Below are positions 24,569 to 33,344 of a DNA stretch of 64,000 nt, in pieces. A model generated the notes under the pieces. The model was not told the DNA's origin and made no database searches. It was given only the letters and a program-made list of their open reading frames with translations. This DNA is from Nonlabens sp. Hel1_33_55 (GTDB lineage: Bacteria; Bacteroidota; Bacteroidia; Flavobacteriales; Flavobacteriaceae). Where the stretch lies: positions 992,001 to 1,056,000 of the forward strand of contig NZ_LT627735.1 of NCBI RefSeq assembly GCF_900101765.1. Reading direction: 5' to 3'. Every line of letters begins with the position of its first letter. The first letter of the stretch is position 1. The translations under genes and the position numbers were made by a program.

Positions 24569-25678
24569 ATGGCAGACAAGAGTATACTGAACGATAAATC
24601 GATGAAATTTCTTGAGAAATATCTCAATACGGCATCGCCTACCGGTTATGAATGGAATGGGCAGCAAGTATGGATGGATTATCTCAAACCTTATGTGGAC
24701 GAATTTATAACCGATAATTATGGAACTGCGGTTGGAGTTATAAATCCAGATGCTAAATACAAGGTGGTTATTGAAGGCCATGCAGATGAAATTTCTTGGT
24801 ACGTCAATTATATTACAGATAACGGATTGATCTATGTCGTGCGCAACGGTGGATCTGATCACCAGATCGCACCGTCTAAACGTGTAAACATTCATACGGC
24901 CAAAGGAATCGTTATGGGCGTTTTTGGCTGGCCAGCAATTCACACCAGAGACAAATCTGATGAAAAAGCTCCAAAACTTGATAACATCTTTATCGACGTA
25001 GGTGCAGAAAATAAAAAAGAAGTACTAGAAATGGGTGTTGATGTAGGTTGCGTCATCACTTACCCAGATACATTCATGGTCTTGAACAAAAACAAGTTTG
25101 TTTGTCGTGCTCTTGATAACCGCATGGGCGGATTCATGATTGCAGAGGTCGCTCGTTTGTTGAAGGAGAACAAAAAGGAATTAGATTTTGGCCTTTATGT
25201 GACCAATAGTGTTCAAGAAGAAATAGGATTACGTGGTGCAGAAATGATTACCCAAACCATCAAACCTAACGTTGCCATAGTGACTGACGTAACTCACGAC
25301 ACCACTACTCCAATGATCGAGAAGAAAACTAATGGTGATGCTGCGATAGGGAAAGGACCAGTTCTGGCTTATGCACCGGCGATTCAAAATAAGCTGCGCA
25401 ATATCATCATGGAAACGGCTAATAAAAATAAGATTCCGTTTCAGAGACGTGCCACGAGTCGTTCCACAGGAACTGATACAGATGCTTTTGCCTACAGTAA
25501 CGGCGGCGTGCCTAGTGCACTGATATCGCTACCATTGCGATACATGCACACCACGGTAGAAATGGTTCACAGAGAAGACGTGGAAAATGTTATCAAAATG
25601 ATTTATGAAACTCTTTTGGTCTTAAAAGCAGACCAAAGCTTTAGTTACTTTGACAACCGCAGTGAAAAGCTGATTTAA
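24569..25678 (+). CDS. M42-family metal aminopeptidase
   Basis: A 369-residue peptidase with the dinuclear-metal ligands of the M42/M20 clan: GHADEIS (near 70), ALDNRMGG (near 183), the catalytic VQEEIGLRGAE (near 214), TDVTHDT (near 238) and a late HTTVEMVHRED (near 330). M42 enzymes (glutamyl aminopeptidase, deblocking aminopeptidase) trim peptide N-termini in the cytoplasm as large dodecamers. No signal peptide is seen. It is a single gene divergent from the DUF4294 gene and followed by a clear terminator. Confidence 0.9.
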   Translation: MADKSILNDKSMKFLEKYLNTASPTGYEWNGQQVWMDYLKPYVDEFITDNYGTAVGVINPDAKYKVVIEGHADEISWYVNYITDNGLIYVVRNGGSDHQIAPSKRVNIHTAKGIVMGVFGWPAIHTRDKSDEKAPKLDNIFIDVGAENKKEVLEMGVDVGCVITYPDTFMVLNKNKFVCRALDNRMGGFMIAEVARLLKENKKELDFGLYVTNSVQEEIGLRGAEMITQTIKPNVAIVTDVTHDTTTPMIEKKTNGDAAIGKGPVLAYAPAIQNKLRNIIMETANKNKIPFQRRATSRSTGTDTDAFAYSNGGVPSALISLPLRYMHTTVEMVHREDVENVIKMIYETLLVLKADQSFSYFDNRSEKLI

Positions 25679-25699
25679 TTTCAATTTAAAAGTCAATTC

Positions 25700-25737
25700 A
25701 AAAGCCAGCCAATTTCAATTTGATCTTGCTGGCTTTT
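25700..25737 (+). terminator. Terminator after M42 peptidase
   Basis: AAAAGCCAGC pairs with GCTGGCTTTT, followed by further T residues. Confidence 0.85.
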
Positions 25738-25772
25738 TTGCGATTAAATTCCATCATTAATAAAGAACAATT

Positions 25773-26033
25773 ATGTTTTCCTCAACTGACTGGATAGGTA
25801 CTATAGGAGTATTCTTGATCTTATTAGCTTACTTCCTCACCGTGATCAAAAAGATCAAAACGGAAGACCTTTTGTTCATCCTTCTGAATTTTGTGGGTGC
25901 TTCATTAGCTTGTCTCGCATCGATCCTACTCGAATATTGGCCATTTATCATTCTTGAGGCGTGTTGGAGTTTGATATCTTTATATTCGTTGATTCGGTAT
26001 TTTAATAGAAAAACTGCGACTGCTAACGCTTAA
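25773..26033 (+). CDS. CBU_0592-like small membrane protein
   Basis: An 86-residue protein with three hydrophobic helices (about 8-26, 33-50, 52-74). The pattern WIGTIGVFLILLAYFL followed by NFVGASLACLASI is typical of the uncharacterised CBU_0592 family. It lies 9 bp upstream of the MFS transporter gene and is probably co-transcribed with it. No function is known. Confidence 0.72.
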   Translation: MFSSTDWIGTIGVFLILLAYFLTVIKKIKTEDLLFILLNFVGASLACLASILLEYWPFIILEACWSLISLYSLIRYFNRKTATANA

Positions 26034-26042
26034 TAACCTTCA

Positions 26043-27308
26043 TTGAATTCTAGATTTACAAATTGGCTTAACATCATCCTGCTTATTCTAGCTGGTGAAG
26101 CCGTTTTTATTTTGCCTTTTGTATTGCCTAGAATCTTTAGGCCTACGGTGCTGGAAGTTTTTAATTTGACTAATGTGGAATTGGGTGCTCTGTTTTCTAC
26201 TTATGGGATTGTGGCGTTCTTTTCCTATCTATTTGGTGGTTCCATAGCAGATAAATACCCGCCTAAATATTTGATTAGTGTAGCATTAATGCTTACCGCT
26301 GCTGGTGGTCTAGTTCTCGCCTCCTATCCTAGTTTCTGGACCTTGCAATTGCTTTATGGCTACTGGGGTTTTACCACTATATTTCTGTTTTGGGCGGCGA
26401 TGCTGAAGGCGACAAGAGTCACTGGTGGTGCAAATCGACAAGGTCTGGCTTTTGGATTATTGGATGGTGGACGTGGTTTGGTCGCAGCAGGATTTGGATC
26501 ACTTGGAATATTTGTGCTGTCTATATTTATGGCAGATAACGTCACACTCGACCCACAAAATCAAGCCGATTCCTTTCAAAAAGTCATCATCGTATTTTCT
26601 GCAGTGATTGCATCTGTAGGAATTCTCGTGGCACTACTTCTAAAATCTACCAATCGAGCCGAAAAACTCCAAGTAACTCACTGGAAGGATCTGATCACCA
26701 ATTTTAAAATAGTTATCAAAATCAGGTCTGTATGGTTATTGATGATCATCATATTATGTGCCTACGTAGGTTATAAAATCACAGATGTTTTCTCACTCTA
26801 CGCCAATGATGTCATGGGATATGACGAGATTGAGTCGGCTGGTGTTGGAACTTTTATGCTTTATATTCGTCCGTTTGTGGGCGTTGGCGTCGGGTTACTG
26901 GCTGATAAGACCAAAACCTCTCTCATGATGATTATCGGGTTTATGCTATCGATTGTGGGATGCATCTTATTTGCCAGCGGCATCATCAATGAAAATCTGG
27001 GAACCTTATTTATCGTTTCTATATTGATCACTGCGACTGGAGTTTACGCTTTTAGGACCTTATATTTTGCCGCCATGCAGGAAGGTCATATCCCATTGGT
27101 AATGACGGGTACCGCAATCGGTCTTATCTCGCTGGTAGGTTATACTCCAGATATTTTTATGGGACCAGCTATTGGTTATTTTCTTGATGGCTGGCCTGGT
27201 GAGTTGGGTCATCAATATGTTTTTGCGATGTGTGCGGCGTTTATGGTTGTCGGACTTTGTGCAGCCATAGTTTTTAATAGAACCACTAAGATTTCTCTAG
27301 GGAAGTAG
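26043..27308 (+). CDS. MFS transporter
   Basis: A 421-residue protein with twelve predicted hydrophobic helices in two halves, as in the major facilitator superfamily. The loop between helices 2 and 3 reads GGSIADKYPPK, the MFS signature A position. The start appears to be TTG at 26043 since no ATG opens the first helix (ILLILAGEAVFILPF). The gene begins 9 bp after the CBU_0592-like gene. The substrate cannot be deduced; the family includes sugar-phosphate, drug and nitrate carriers. Confidence 0.87.
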   Translation: MNSRFTNWLNIILLILAGEAVFILPFVLPRIFRPTVLEVFNLTNVELGALFSTYGIVAFFSYLFGGSIADKYPPKYLISVALMLTAAGGLVLASYPSFWTLQLLYGYWGFTTIFLFWAAMLKATRVTGGANRQGLAFGLLDGGRGLVAAGFGSLGIFVLSIFMADNVTLDPQNQADSFQKVIIVFSAVIASVGILVALLLKSTNRAEKLQVTHWKDLITNFKIVIKIRSVWLLMIIILCAYVGYKITDVFSLYANDVMGYDEIESAGVGTFMLYIRPFVGVGVGLLADKTKTSLMMIIGFMLSIVGCILFASGIINENLGTLFIVSILITATGVYAFRTLYFAAMQEGHIPLVMTGTAIGLISLVGYTPDIFMGPAIGYFLDGWPGELGHQYVFAMCAAFMVVGLCAAIVFNRTTKISLGK

Positions 27309-27319
27309 ATTTTTAAGTG

Positions 27320-27341
27320 TTCCGCTTTCGCGAAAGCGGAA
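27320..27341. repeat. 16-bp palindrome, copy 11, extended to 22 bp (intergenic)
   Basis: TTCCGCTTTCGCGAAAGCGGAA is perfect over 22 bp, 11 bp after the MFS stop. The core is 27323-27338. As RNA it would form a stable hairpin, so it may also serve as a terminator. Confidence 0.95.
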
Positions 27342-27403
27342 TATTTCTATCCACACGGTAACATCGGTACCAATTATAAGATTACTTTACAGCAAACATT
27401 CTA

Positions 27404-27544
27404 ATGAATAAAAATATAACGCTTGACATTGACGAGAAGGTTGCGATCAAAGCGTTGGACTATGCTGCGGCCAATGACATTAGCCTTTCCAAAATTTTTG
27501 AAGCTTATCTAGTGGAGCTGGTAAAGCCTCAAAAAAAGTTTTAA
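27404..27544 (+). CDS. Ribbon-helix-helix protein, antitoxin-like
   Basis: A 46-codon ORF that begins MNKNITLDIDEKVAIKAL. The N-terminal alternating strand (NITLDID), a first helix (about 12-24) and a second helix introduced by ISLSKIFEAYL match the DUF6364/Arc-type ribbon-helix-helix fold, whose members are antitoxins or small repressors. No toxin gene is adjacent: an ABC transporter starts 65 bp downstream and the MFS gene lies upstream. It may therefore be a solitary antitoxin or a local repressor of the ABC gene. The short length makes this less certain than a normal gene, but the pattern is specific. Confidence 0.65.
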   Translation: MNKNITLDIDEKVAIKALDYAAANDISLSKIFEAYLVELVKPQKKF

Positions 27545-27595
27545 GACATACCCAAGTTAAACCCGGTCCAGGTTTATAAGCGACTCTCTGTAAGG

Positions 27596-27603
27596 TATCT
27601 TTG
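27596..27603 (+). promoter_or_regulatory. -7 box of ABC transporter gene
   Basis: TATCTTTG, ending 6 nt before the ATG at 27609. A TTTA 19 nt upstream of it may be the -33 element. Confidence 0.62.
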
Positions 27604-27608
27604 CGGTT

Positions 27609-29441
27609 ATGGCGCGACCAAAATTACAATCCATTACAGAGAAGAAAAAAACCTCTGTTTTCTCCCTTGATTCACTATCTGCTATTCCGCGGTTTTTTGG
27701 TGAAATATGGCGAGTTAGTCCCAAGCTTTTCACGCTCAATTCCATAGCTAGATTGTTGACTGCATTGTCACCAGTCGTGACTTTATGGATTGGGAAAATC
27801 ATTATCGATGAAATCATCACACAAATCGCACTTGATAAGCAGGATCTAACAAGACTATGGACCTATGTAGGCATCGAGTTAGGTGTGGTCGTTGTAACAG
27901 AATTACTTAATCGAGTCGTCTCTTTAACAGATGGTTTAATAGGCGACCTCTACTCCAACGCTTCATCAGAAAAAATCATACGTAAGACCAATGAACTGAC
28001 TCTGGAACAATTAGAAGATCCTGAGTTTTATGACAAACTGGAACGTGCCAGACAGCAAACCAATGGCCGTGTGAATTTGATGAGTGATGCATTGGGTCAG
28101 GTTCAGGCGCTTATCTCCATTGTCTCGCTGATTGCAGCATTGATTTACTTCGAACCTTGGTTGATTGTATTGTTGATTTTGAGCATTATCCCGTCATTTA
28201 TCAATGAGGCAAAATACAGCTCGCACCGCTACTCGCTGGCACGCAGCTGGACTGCTGAGCGTCGTGAACTGGATTACTTAAGATTTGTTGGAGCGAATAA
28301 TACCACTGCCAAAGAGGTCAAACTCTTCGGGCTTACTGACTATATCGCACTGCGTTTCAAGAATCTATCTCACAAATACTATAACATCAATAAGAGTCTT
28401 TCCATCAAGCAAAGCATTTATGGATCGTTGTTCAATATTCTGGGAACACTATCCTATTACGGCGCCTATTTGTTCATTATCATTGAGGTTATTGCAGGCG
28501 TACTTACAATAGGTGAACTCACGTTCCTTTCTGGATCCTTCAATAGATTGCGCAACAACCTGCAGCAATTCTTCTCACGATTCACACGTATTTCAGAAAG
28601 CGCTTTGTACTTGAGAGATTACTTTGACTTTCTTGACATACCGCTGGAACAGCATACGGTTGATCCTGTCGGGTTACCTGAAACTATTGAGCGTGGTTTT
28701 GAGCTCAAGAATGTACATTTTAGTTATCCTGGTAGTGACAAACCAGTATTAGAAGGCGTAAATTTTCACATCAAAGCAGGTGAAAAGATTGCATTTGTAG
28801 GTGAAAATGGCGCGGGAAAAACTACTCTGATCAAGTTGATCCTCAGGTTTTACGAGCCTACCAGTGGTGAAATTTTGCTGGATGGCATCAATATCAATAA
28901 ATTTTCAAAGGAAGAATATCGAGCGCGATTCGGTGTGATATTTCAGGATTTCTTTAAGTATGAATTTCGCTTACGCGAAAACATAGCCGTTGGAGATATT
29001 GCTCAAATTGATAATGACTCCATGATTAATGACGCTGCAGAACGTAGTCTAGCCAGTCAGGTCATCACAGAAATGACTGATGGTATCGACCAGCAGTTAG
29101 GCCGCCGTTTTGCCAAAGGTCAAGAACTCAGTGGCGGTCAATGGCAAAAGGTAGCACTCGCAAGAGCCTATATGAAAAATGCAGATATCATGGTGCTGGA
29201 CGAACCTACCAGCGCTCTAGATGCACAAGCAGAGTTTGACGTATTTGAACGATTCATAGGATTAACCGAAGGAAAAACCAGCATCATCATTTCCCACCGC
29301 TTCTCAACCGTTCGTATGGCAGATCGTATTCTCGTACTCAAACATGGAAAGATTGAAGAAATAGGAACTCATGAAGAACTCATGGAAAATCCGCAAACGT
29401 ATTCTCGATTATTTAATTTACAGGCTGCTGGGTATCAATAG
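27609..29441 (+). CDS. ABC transporter, fused permease/ATPase
   Basis: A 610-residue half-transporter of the exporter type: a membrane domain with about six helices (50-330), then the ATPase. Walker A is GENGAGKTT (near 397), the Q-loop lies in IFQDFF, the signature is LSGGQWQ (near 500), Walker B is IMVLDEPTSALDA and the H-loop is IISHRFS. It works as a homodimer unless a partner exists elsewhere. The substrate is unknown. The start appears leaderless. It is followed 6 bp later by a small membrane protein, probably in one transcript. Confidence 0.92.
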   Translation: MARPKLQSITEKKKTSVFSLDSLSAIPRFFGEIWRVSPKLFTLNSIARLLTALSPVVTLWIGKIIIDEIITQIALDKQDLTRLWTYVGIELGVVVVTELLNRVVSLTDGLIGDLYSNASSEKIIRKTNELTLEQLEDPEFYDKLERARQQTNGRVNLMSDALGQVQALISIVSLIAALIYFEPWLIVLLILSIIPSFINEAKYSSHRYSLARSWTAERRELDYLRFVGANNTTAKEVKLFGLTDYIALRFKNLSHKYYNINKSLSIKQSIYGSLFNILGTLSYYGAYLFIIIEVIAGVLTIGELTFLSGSFNRLRNNLQQFFSRFTRISESALYLRDYFDFLDIPLEQHTVDPVGLPETIERGFELKNVHFSYPGSDKPVLEGVNFHIKAGEKIAFVGENGAGKTTLIKLILRFYEPTSGEILLDGININKFSKEEYRARFGVIFQDFFKYEFRLRENIAVGDIAQIDNDSMINDAAERSLASQVITEMTDGIDQQLGRRFAKGQELSGGQWQKVALARAYMKNADIMVLDEPTSALDAQAEFDVFERFIGLTEGKTSIIISHRFSTVRMADRILVLKHGKIEEIGTHEELMENPQTYSRLFNLQAAGYQ

Positions 29442-29447
29442 ATTTCA

Positions 29448-29999
29448 ATGAAACTATCCTTCAACCACCGATTCAAATTTACCATTCAGGCAATAAAATC
29501 AAATGGCGGAGTTCTAGCGATATTATCTCTTTTCGTAATCGTTGGCAGCGTGTTGATCTTTATAGGTTTGCAGACTGAATCAAGCGAAGCCTATTGGTTT
29601 TTAATCATTTTTGGAGGTGTATTCATTACGGTCAGCCTTGTGGTTTTCGTAACAACCATGCCATCGAGCTTCCTTCATTATTTTGAAAAGGAACTGATTC
29701 AAAAATATGGGAAGTATACTGTGGCAAAAGTCACTAGCAAAGAAAAACAGGACTATAGTTATGACAACTCAAACATATTTGATTCGAGAAAAATCAAAGT
29801 AGCAGAATTCCATAACTACATCACTTATGAATTCAGCTCAACAAATAGAGTTTATAATGGGACTGACATCATAGATGATAATGAAATCTTTGAATCCTTA
29901 GAGGTAGGTTCCTCTATTCCTGTAAAGTTTTTGTCCATTGATCCCAACCAGTCACAAATAAGAATACGCAAACTTAAAAACGAATTGAAAAGAAACTAG
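29448..29999 (+). CDS. DUF3592-like membrane protein
   Basis: A 183-residue protein with two N-terminal hydrophobic helices (about 22-40 and 48-70) and a soluble beta-rich domain. That domain resembles DUF3592: a strand with YTVAKVTSKEKQ, then ITYEFSS, and a closing VGSSIPVKFLSIDPNQSQIR. No function is known. It lies 6 bp after the ABC transporter, so it may assist it. Its 3' end overlaps the purC stop by 4 bp on the opposite strand. Confidence 0.6.
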   Translation: MKLSFNHRFKFTIQAIKSNGGVLAILSLFVIVGSVLIFIGLQTESSEAYWFLIIFGGVFITVSLVVFVTTMPSSFLHYFEKELIQKYGKYTVAKVTSKEKQDYSYDNSNIFDSRKIKVAEFHNYITYEFSSTNRVYNGTDIIDDNEIFESLEVGSSIPVKFLSIDPNQSQIRIRKLKNELKRN

Positions 30000-30955
30000 T
30001 TTTTCTCCAACCACTCCACAACATTCTCTTCAATCCGATCCAGAATGTTATTGGTATCTGCTTTGTCGAATTCCTCGCCAGTGATTTTCTCGTAGAGCTC
30101 AATGTATCGCTCACTAACAGATAAGATGTATTCGTCTGTCATTGTAGGAACTTTTTGACCTTCCAAGCCTTGAAAATCATTGGAGATCAACCACTGTCGT
30201 ACAAACTCTTTGCTTAATTGTTTTTGGGGCTCTCCTTTTTCCTGGCGTTTCTCATAGCCATCTGCATAAAAATATCTGGAAGAATCTGGTGTGTGGATCT
30301 CATCGATTAGAACAATAGTGCCATCTGCAGTTTTGCCAAATTCATATTTGGTATCCACCAAGATCAAACCACGATCTGCAGCGAGTTGCGTTCCTCTTTC
30401 AAACAATGCGCGTGTGTATTTTTCAAGAACCTCATAATCTTCTTTGGAAACGATACCGCGAGATAAGATGTTCTCTTTTGAAATATCCTCGTCGTGATCA
30501 CCCATTTCTGCTTTGGTAGCTGGAGTGATTATAGGTTGTGGGAACTTATCGTTTTCCTTCATACCTTCTGGCATAGGAACGCCGCACAGTTCGCGTTTTC
30601 CTGTTTTGTATTCGCGTGCCGCATGACCACTCATGTAGCCACGAATCACCATCTCCACTTTGAAGGGCTCGCAATTATGTCCTATCGCAACATTAGGATC
30701 TGGTGTCGCGATCAACCAATTAGGAACAATATCCTCAGTAGCGGCCATCATTTTAGTCGCTATTTGGTTTAATATTTGTCCTTTGAATGGAATGCCTCGC
30801 GGCATCACTACATCAAATGCACTTAACCTATCACTAGCGATCATGACAAGCGTGTCATTCTTCAGCGTGTACACCTCACGAACTTTCCCTTTGTAAACAG
30901 ATTTTTGTCCTGGGAAGTTAAAATTGGTATCAGTTATGGTATCAAATAAGAACAT
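29996..30955 (-). CDS. purC: Phosphoribosylaminoimidazole-succinocarboxamide synthase
   Basis: A 319-residue SAICAR synthetase, the step of purine synthesis that joins aspartate to CAIR with ATP. Signatures: YKGKVREVY near the N-terminus, IASDRLSAFDVVMP, the EMVIRGYMSGHAAREY region, and LVDTKYEFGKTADGTIVLIDEIHTPDSSR as two adjacent signature blocks. ATG 30955 is chosen because MFLFDTITDT fits the family start; the frame is open 48 bp further. The length is that of the long (yeast-like) form rather than the 240-residue E. coli form. The gene is not clustered with purL, which lies at 58.8 kb. Confidence 0.95.
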   Translation of the reverse strand: MFLFDTITDTNFNFPGQKSVYKGKVREVYTLKNDTLVMIASDRLSAFDVVMPRGIPFKGQILNQIATKMMAATEDIVPNWLIATPDPNVAIGHNCEPFKVEMVIRGYMSGHAAREYKTGKRELCGVPMPEGMKENDKFPQPIITPATKAEMGDHDEDISKENILSRGIVSKEDYEVLEKYTRALFERGTQLAADRGLILVDTKYEFGKTADGTIVLIDEIHTPDSSRYFYADGYEKRQEKGEPQKQLSKEFVRQWLISNDFQGLEGQKVPTMTDEYILSVSERYIELYEKITGEEFDKADTNNILDRIEENVVEWLEKN

Positions 30956-30989
30956 TGTGGTACGTTTTAATCTTAGTGTAAAATTGCAA

Positions 30990-31019
30990 AATCCCACGTG
31001 CAATACAGCAAATGGGATT
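30990..31019. terminator. Weak terminator-like hairpin
   Basis: AATCCCA pairs with TGGGATT around a 16-nt loop, followed on the plus strand by CTTTTTT. It lies between the purC start and the phoH stop. Confidence 0.4.
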
Positions 31020-31060
31020 CTTTTTTATTCAGTAGTTATTGACGATGTTTGGGAAGAGCA

Positions 31061-31076
31061 CGCTTTCGCGAAAGCG
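31061..31076. repeat. 16-bp palindrome, copy 12 (intergenic)
   Basis: Exact copy between the phoH stop and the purC start. Confidence 0.97.
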
Positions 31077-31111
31077 AACTCATTTCAACCCTGCTCAACT
31101 ACCACACTTTT

Positions 31112-32062
31112 TTAATTGCGATTCTCAATCTCTTTGTAGGCTGCAATCACTTTTTTGACCAGTCTGTGACGCACCACATCGCTGTCGTCTAGATACATCA
31201 TGCCTACACCTTCAACTTCTTTCAAAATCAAGAGAGCCTCTTTGAGACCAGAAATAGTCCTGCGTGGCAAGTCAATTTGCCCTGGATCACCAGTGATGAA
31301 GAATTTTGCATCTTTTCCCATGCGGGTCAGAAACATCTTCATCTGTGCATGTGTGGTGTTTTGGGACTCATCCAAAATCACATAGGCATGATCGAGCGTT
31401 CTACCACGCATAAATGCCAGTGGCGCAATCTGAATTGTTCCTTTTTCAATGTATGTCGCAAGTCGCTCAGCAGGTACCATGTCGCGTAAGGCGTCATAGA
31501 TGGGCTGCATGTAAGGATCCAATTTTTCCTTGAGATCACCTGGTAAAAACCCTAGATTCTCGCCAGCCTCAACTGCCGGACGTGTAATAATAATGCGTTT
31601 GACCTCGCGGTTTTTAAGTGCCTGCACAGCAAGTGCAACTCCTATATATGTTTTACCCGTTCCTGCTGGTCCTATGGCAAACACCATGTCATTTTGCTTA
31701 CAAAGTGCTACCAACTTGCGCTGGTTGGGAGTTTTGGGGCGAATCAAAGCGCCGTTATTTCCATGAACAAGCACGTCGCCAGTTCCTTTTGATTCGTAAT
31801 TTTCAGTATCATTTGCGGTTAACAAACGTTCAATCACATTTTCATCAATCTTGTTATATTTTGTAAAGTGCTTGAGTAACATTTCAAGCCTCTTGTCAAA
31901 TTCCGCTAGCTGTTCTTCATCGCCATATACTTTCATGGTGGAACCACGAGCGACGATTTTTAGTTTGGGATAGTGTTGTTTTAAGAAGGCAAGATTCTTG
32001 TTCTTGACGCCAAAAAATTCTCTAGGATTTGCGTCTGCAAGGTCGATGACAAGTTCGTTCAA
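31112..32062 (-). CDS. PhoH-family ATPase
   Basis: A 316-residue protein with a short N-terminal KH-like region (about 40-90) and a PhoH domain. Walker A is GPAGTGKT (near 133) and Walker B is YVILDESQNT (near 230), followed by KFFITGDPGQIDLPR, a near-diagnostic PhoH stretch. It is predicted to be a cytoplasmic RNA-linked ATPase; in other bacteria PhoH is associated with YbeY and 16S rRNA maturation, but no ybeY is adjacent here. Upstream, 152 bp of intergenic DNA separate it from the divergent SAM hydrolase gene. Confidence 0.93.
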   Translation of the reverse strand: MNELVIDLADANPREFFGVKNKNLAFLKQHYPKLKIVARGSTMKVYGDEEQLAEFDKRLEMLLKHFTKYNKIDENVIERLLTANDTENYESKGTGDVLVHGNNGALIRPKTPNQRKLVALCKQNDMVFAIGPAGTGKTYIGVALAVQALKNREVKRIIITRPAVEAGENLGFLPGDLKEKLDPYMQPIYDALRDMVPAERLATYIEKGTIQIAPLAFMRGRTLDHAYVILDESQNTTHAQMKMFLTRMGKDAKFFITGDPGQIDLPRRTISGLKEALLILKEVEGVGMMYLDDSDVVRHRLVKKVIAAYKEIENRN

Positions 32063-32214
32063 AAGCGGTAAATTAAGTGACTGATTGCGTCTATTATTTT
32101 TTAGTTTTGTTCTGGGTAATTCAATGGCTTATGAAATTAGTAAATTCTAGTCTAGACCATCCATTTAGAAGCCAATTTTAATTATTATTTAATCAACAAC
32201 GACCTACGATTTAT

Positions 32215-33051
32215 ATGGCCATAATTACATTGACGACAGATTTTGGCTGGAAAGATCCATATGTAGGCGCGGTTAAGGGCGCCATTCACAAAGAGTTAGA
32301 TGCCGTCACTATTGTTGATATTTCTCACGACATCTCTCCTTTTCACATTGCCGAGGCTGCTTACATCATTCAAAAAGCATACGATTCCTTTCCAGATGGA
32401 ACCATTCATATTATAGGCGTTGATGCAGAACACACGCCAGAAAATAAGCACGTCGCTATTTTACTAAACGGCCATTATTTTATTTGTGCTGATAATGGGT
32501 CGCTTTGCCTAATCATGAGCAAACTGAAGGCAGAAAAAATGGTCGAGATTAATATTCACGATCGTATATCGTCCAACTTTACAACACTGGACGTATTTGT
32601 ACAAACAGCCTGTCACATTGCTCGTGGTGGTACGTTGGAAGTGATTGGGAAGCCTATCCATTCCTTAAAATCAATCACAGGCATTCACCCACAGGTATCT
32701 GATAGTGGCAATTATATCAACGGTCAGGTTATTTACATTGATAATTATGGGAACAGCGTCACAAACATAAGCCGAGAATTGTTCAAGGAAGTAGGTCGTG
32801 GACGTACGTTTGAACTTTCCGCACGTAGTGAGCGGCACAAAAAGATTTATGACCGCTACTCTGATATCGTAAACTTTGAAACCGCACCAGAAAAGCGCGA
32901 TGTAGATGGTAAAGGTCTCGTGATCTTCAACACCGCTGGGTTGATTGAAATAGCGACCTACAGATCAAATCCCTTGACAGTTGGTAGTGCCAGTACACTT
33001 TTTGGTTTGCAACTGGATGCGCCGGTAATCATTAATTTTGAAAACAAATGA
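32215..33051 (+). CDS. S-adenosylmethionine hydrolase (DUF62 hydroxide adenosyltransferase)
   Basis: A 278-residue protein of the fluorinase/chlorinase superfamily. The N-terminal TLTTDFGWKDPYVGAVKG and IIGVDAEHTPENKHVA are signature segments; the C-terminal beta barrel begins near INGQVIYIDNYGNSVTNI. Members that are not halogenases convert SAM to adenosine and methionine with hydroxide. It is the first gene of a tight set with the ABM protein, gldF and gldG, each overlapping the next by 4 bp. Confidence 0.92.
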   Translation: MAIITLTTDFGWKDPYVGAVKGAIHKELDAVTIVDISHDISPFHIAEAAYIIQKAYDSFPDGTIHIIGVDAEHTPENKHVAILLNGHYFICADNGSLCLIMSKLKAEKMVEINIHDRISSNFTTLDVFVQTACHIARGGTLEVIGKPIHSLKSITGIHPQVSDSGNYINGQVIYIDNYGNSVTNISRELFKEVGRGRTFELSARSERHKKIYDRYSDIVNFETAPEKRDVDGKGLVIFNTAGLIEIATYRSNPLTVGSASTLFGLQLDAPVIINFENK

Positions 33052-33344
33052 TTGTAAGAATCGTACAGATGCATTTTACAGCTGATAAAGTTGAGGGATT
33101 CAAGCAGATGTTTGATGAGATTAAAGAAGGCATACGCCATCAACCCGGTTGCACATTTCTAGAGTTGTATCAAGGAACTGATGATCCACAGACCTTTTTT
33201 ACTTATAGCTATTGGAATTCTACAGCAGATTTAAATAACTACAGAAATTCTGCGTTGTTTCAAGAGATCTGGCCGAAGACTAAAGCCATGTTTGATCAAA
33301 AACCTATCGCCACATCTGTAGAGAAAATCCATAGCCTTTCATGA
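33048..33344 (+). CDS. ABM-fold monooxygenase-like protein
   Basis: A 98-residue protein with the antibiotic-biosynthesis-monooxygenase (dimeric alpha/beta barrel) fold: RIVQMHFTADKVEGFKQMF, the HQPGCTFLELYQ strand and TYSYWNSTADLNNYR. These proteins are heme-degrading or quinone-forming enzymes or stress proteins; the active residues are not diagnostic. It overlaps the SAM hydrolase gene and gldF by 4 bp each (ATGA junctions), so it is translated with gldFG, although a direct role in gliding is not known. Confidence 0.8.
   Translation: MIVRIVQMHFTADKVEGFKQMFDEIKEGIRHQPGCTFLELYQGTDDPQTFFTYSYWNSTADLNNYRNSALFQEIWPKTKAMFDQKPIATSVEKIHSLS

Noticed and set aside
28966..28981. A further palindrome copy, TTTCGCTTACGCGAAA, inside the ABC transporter
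   Set aside because: The centre is disrupted and it encodes conserved FRLREN residues of the ATPase; it is probably chance.
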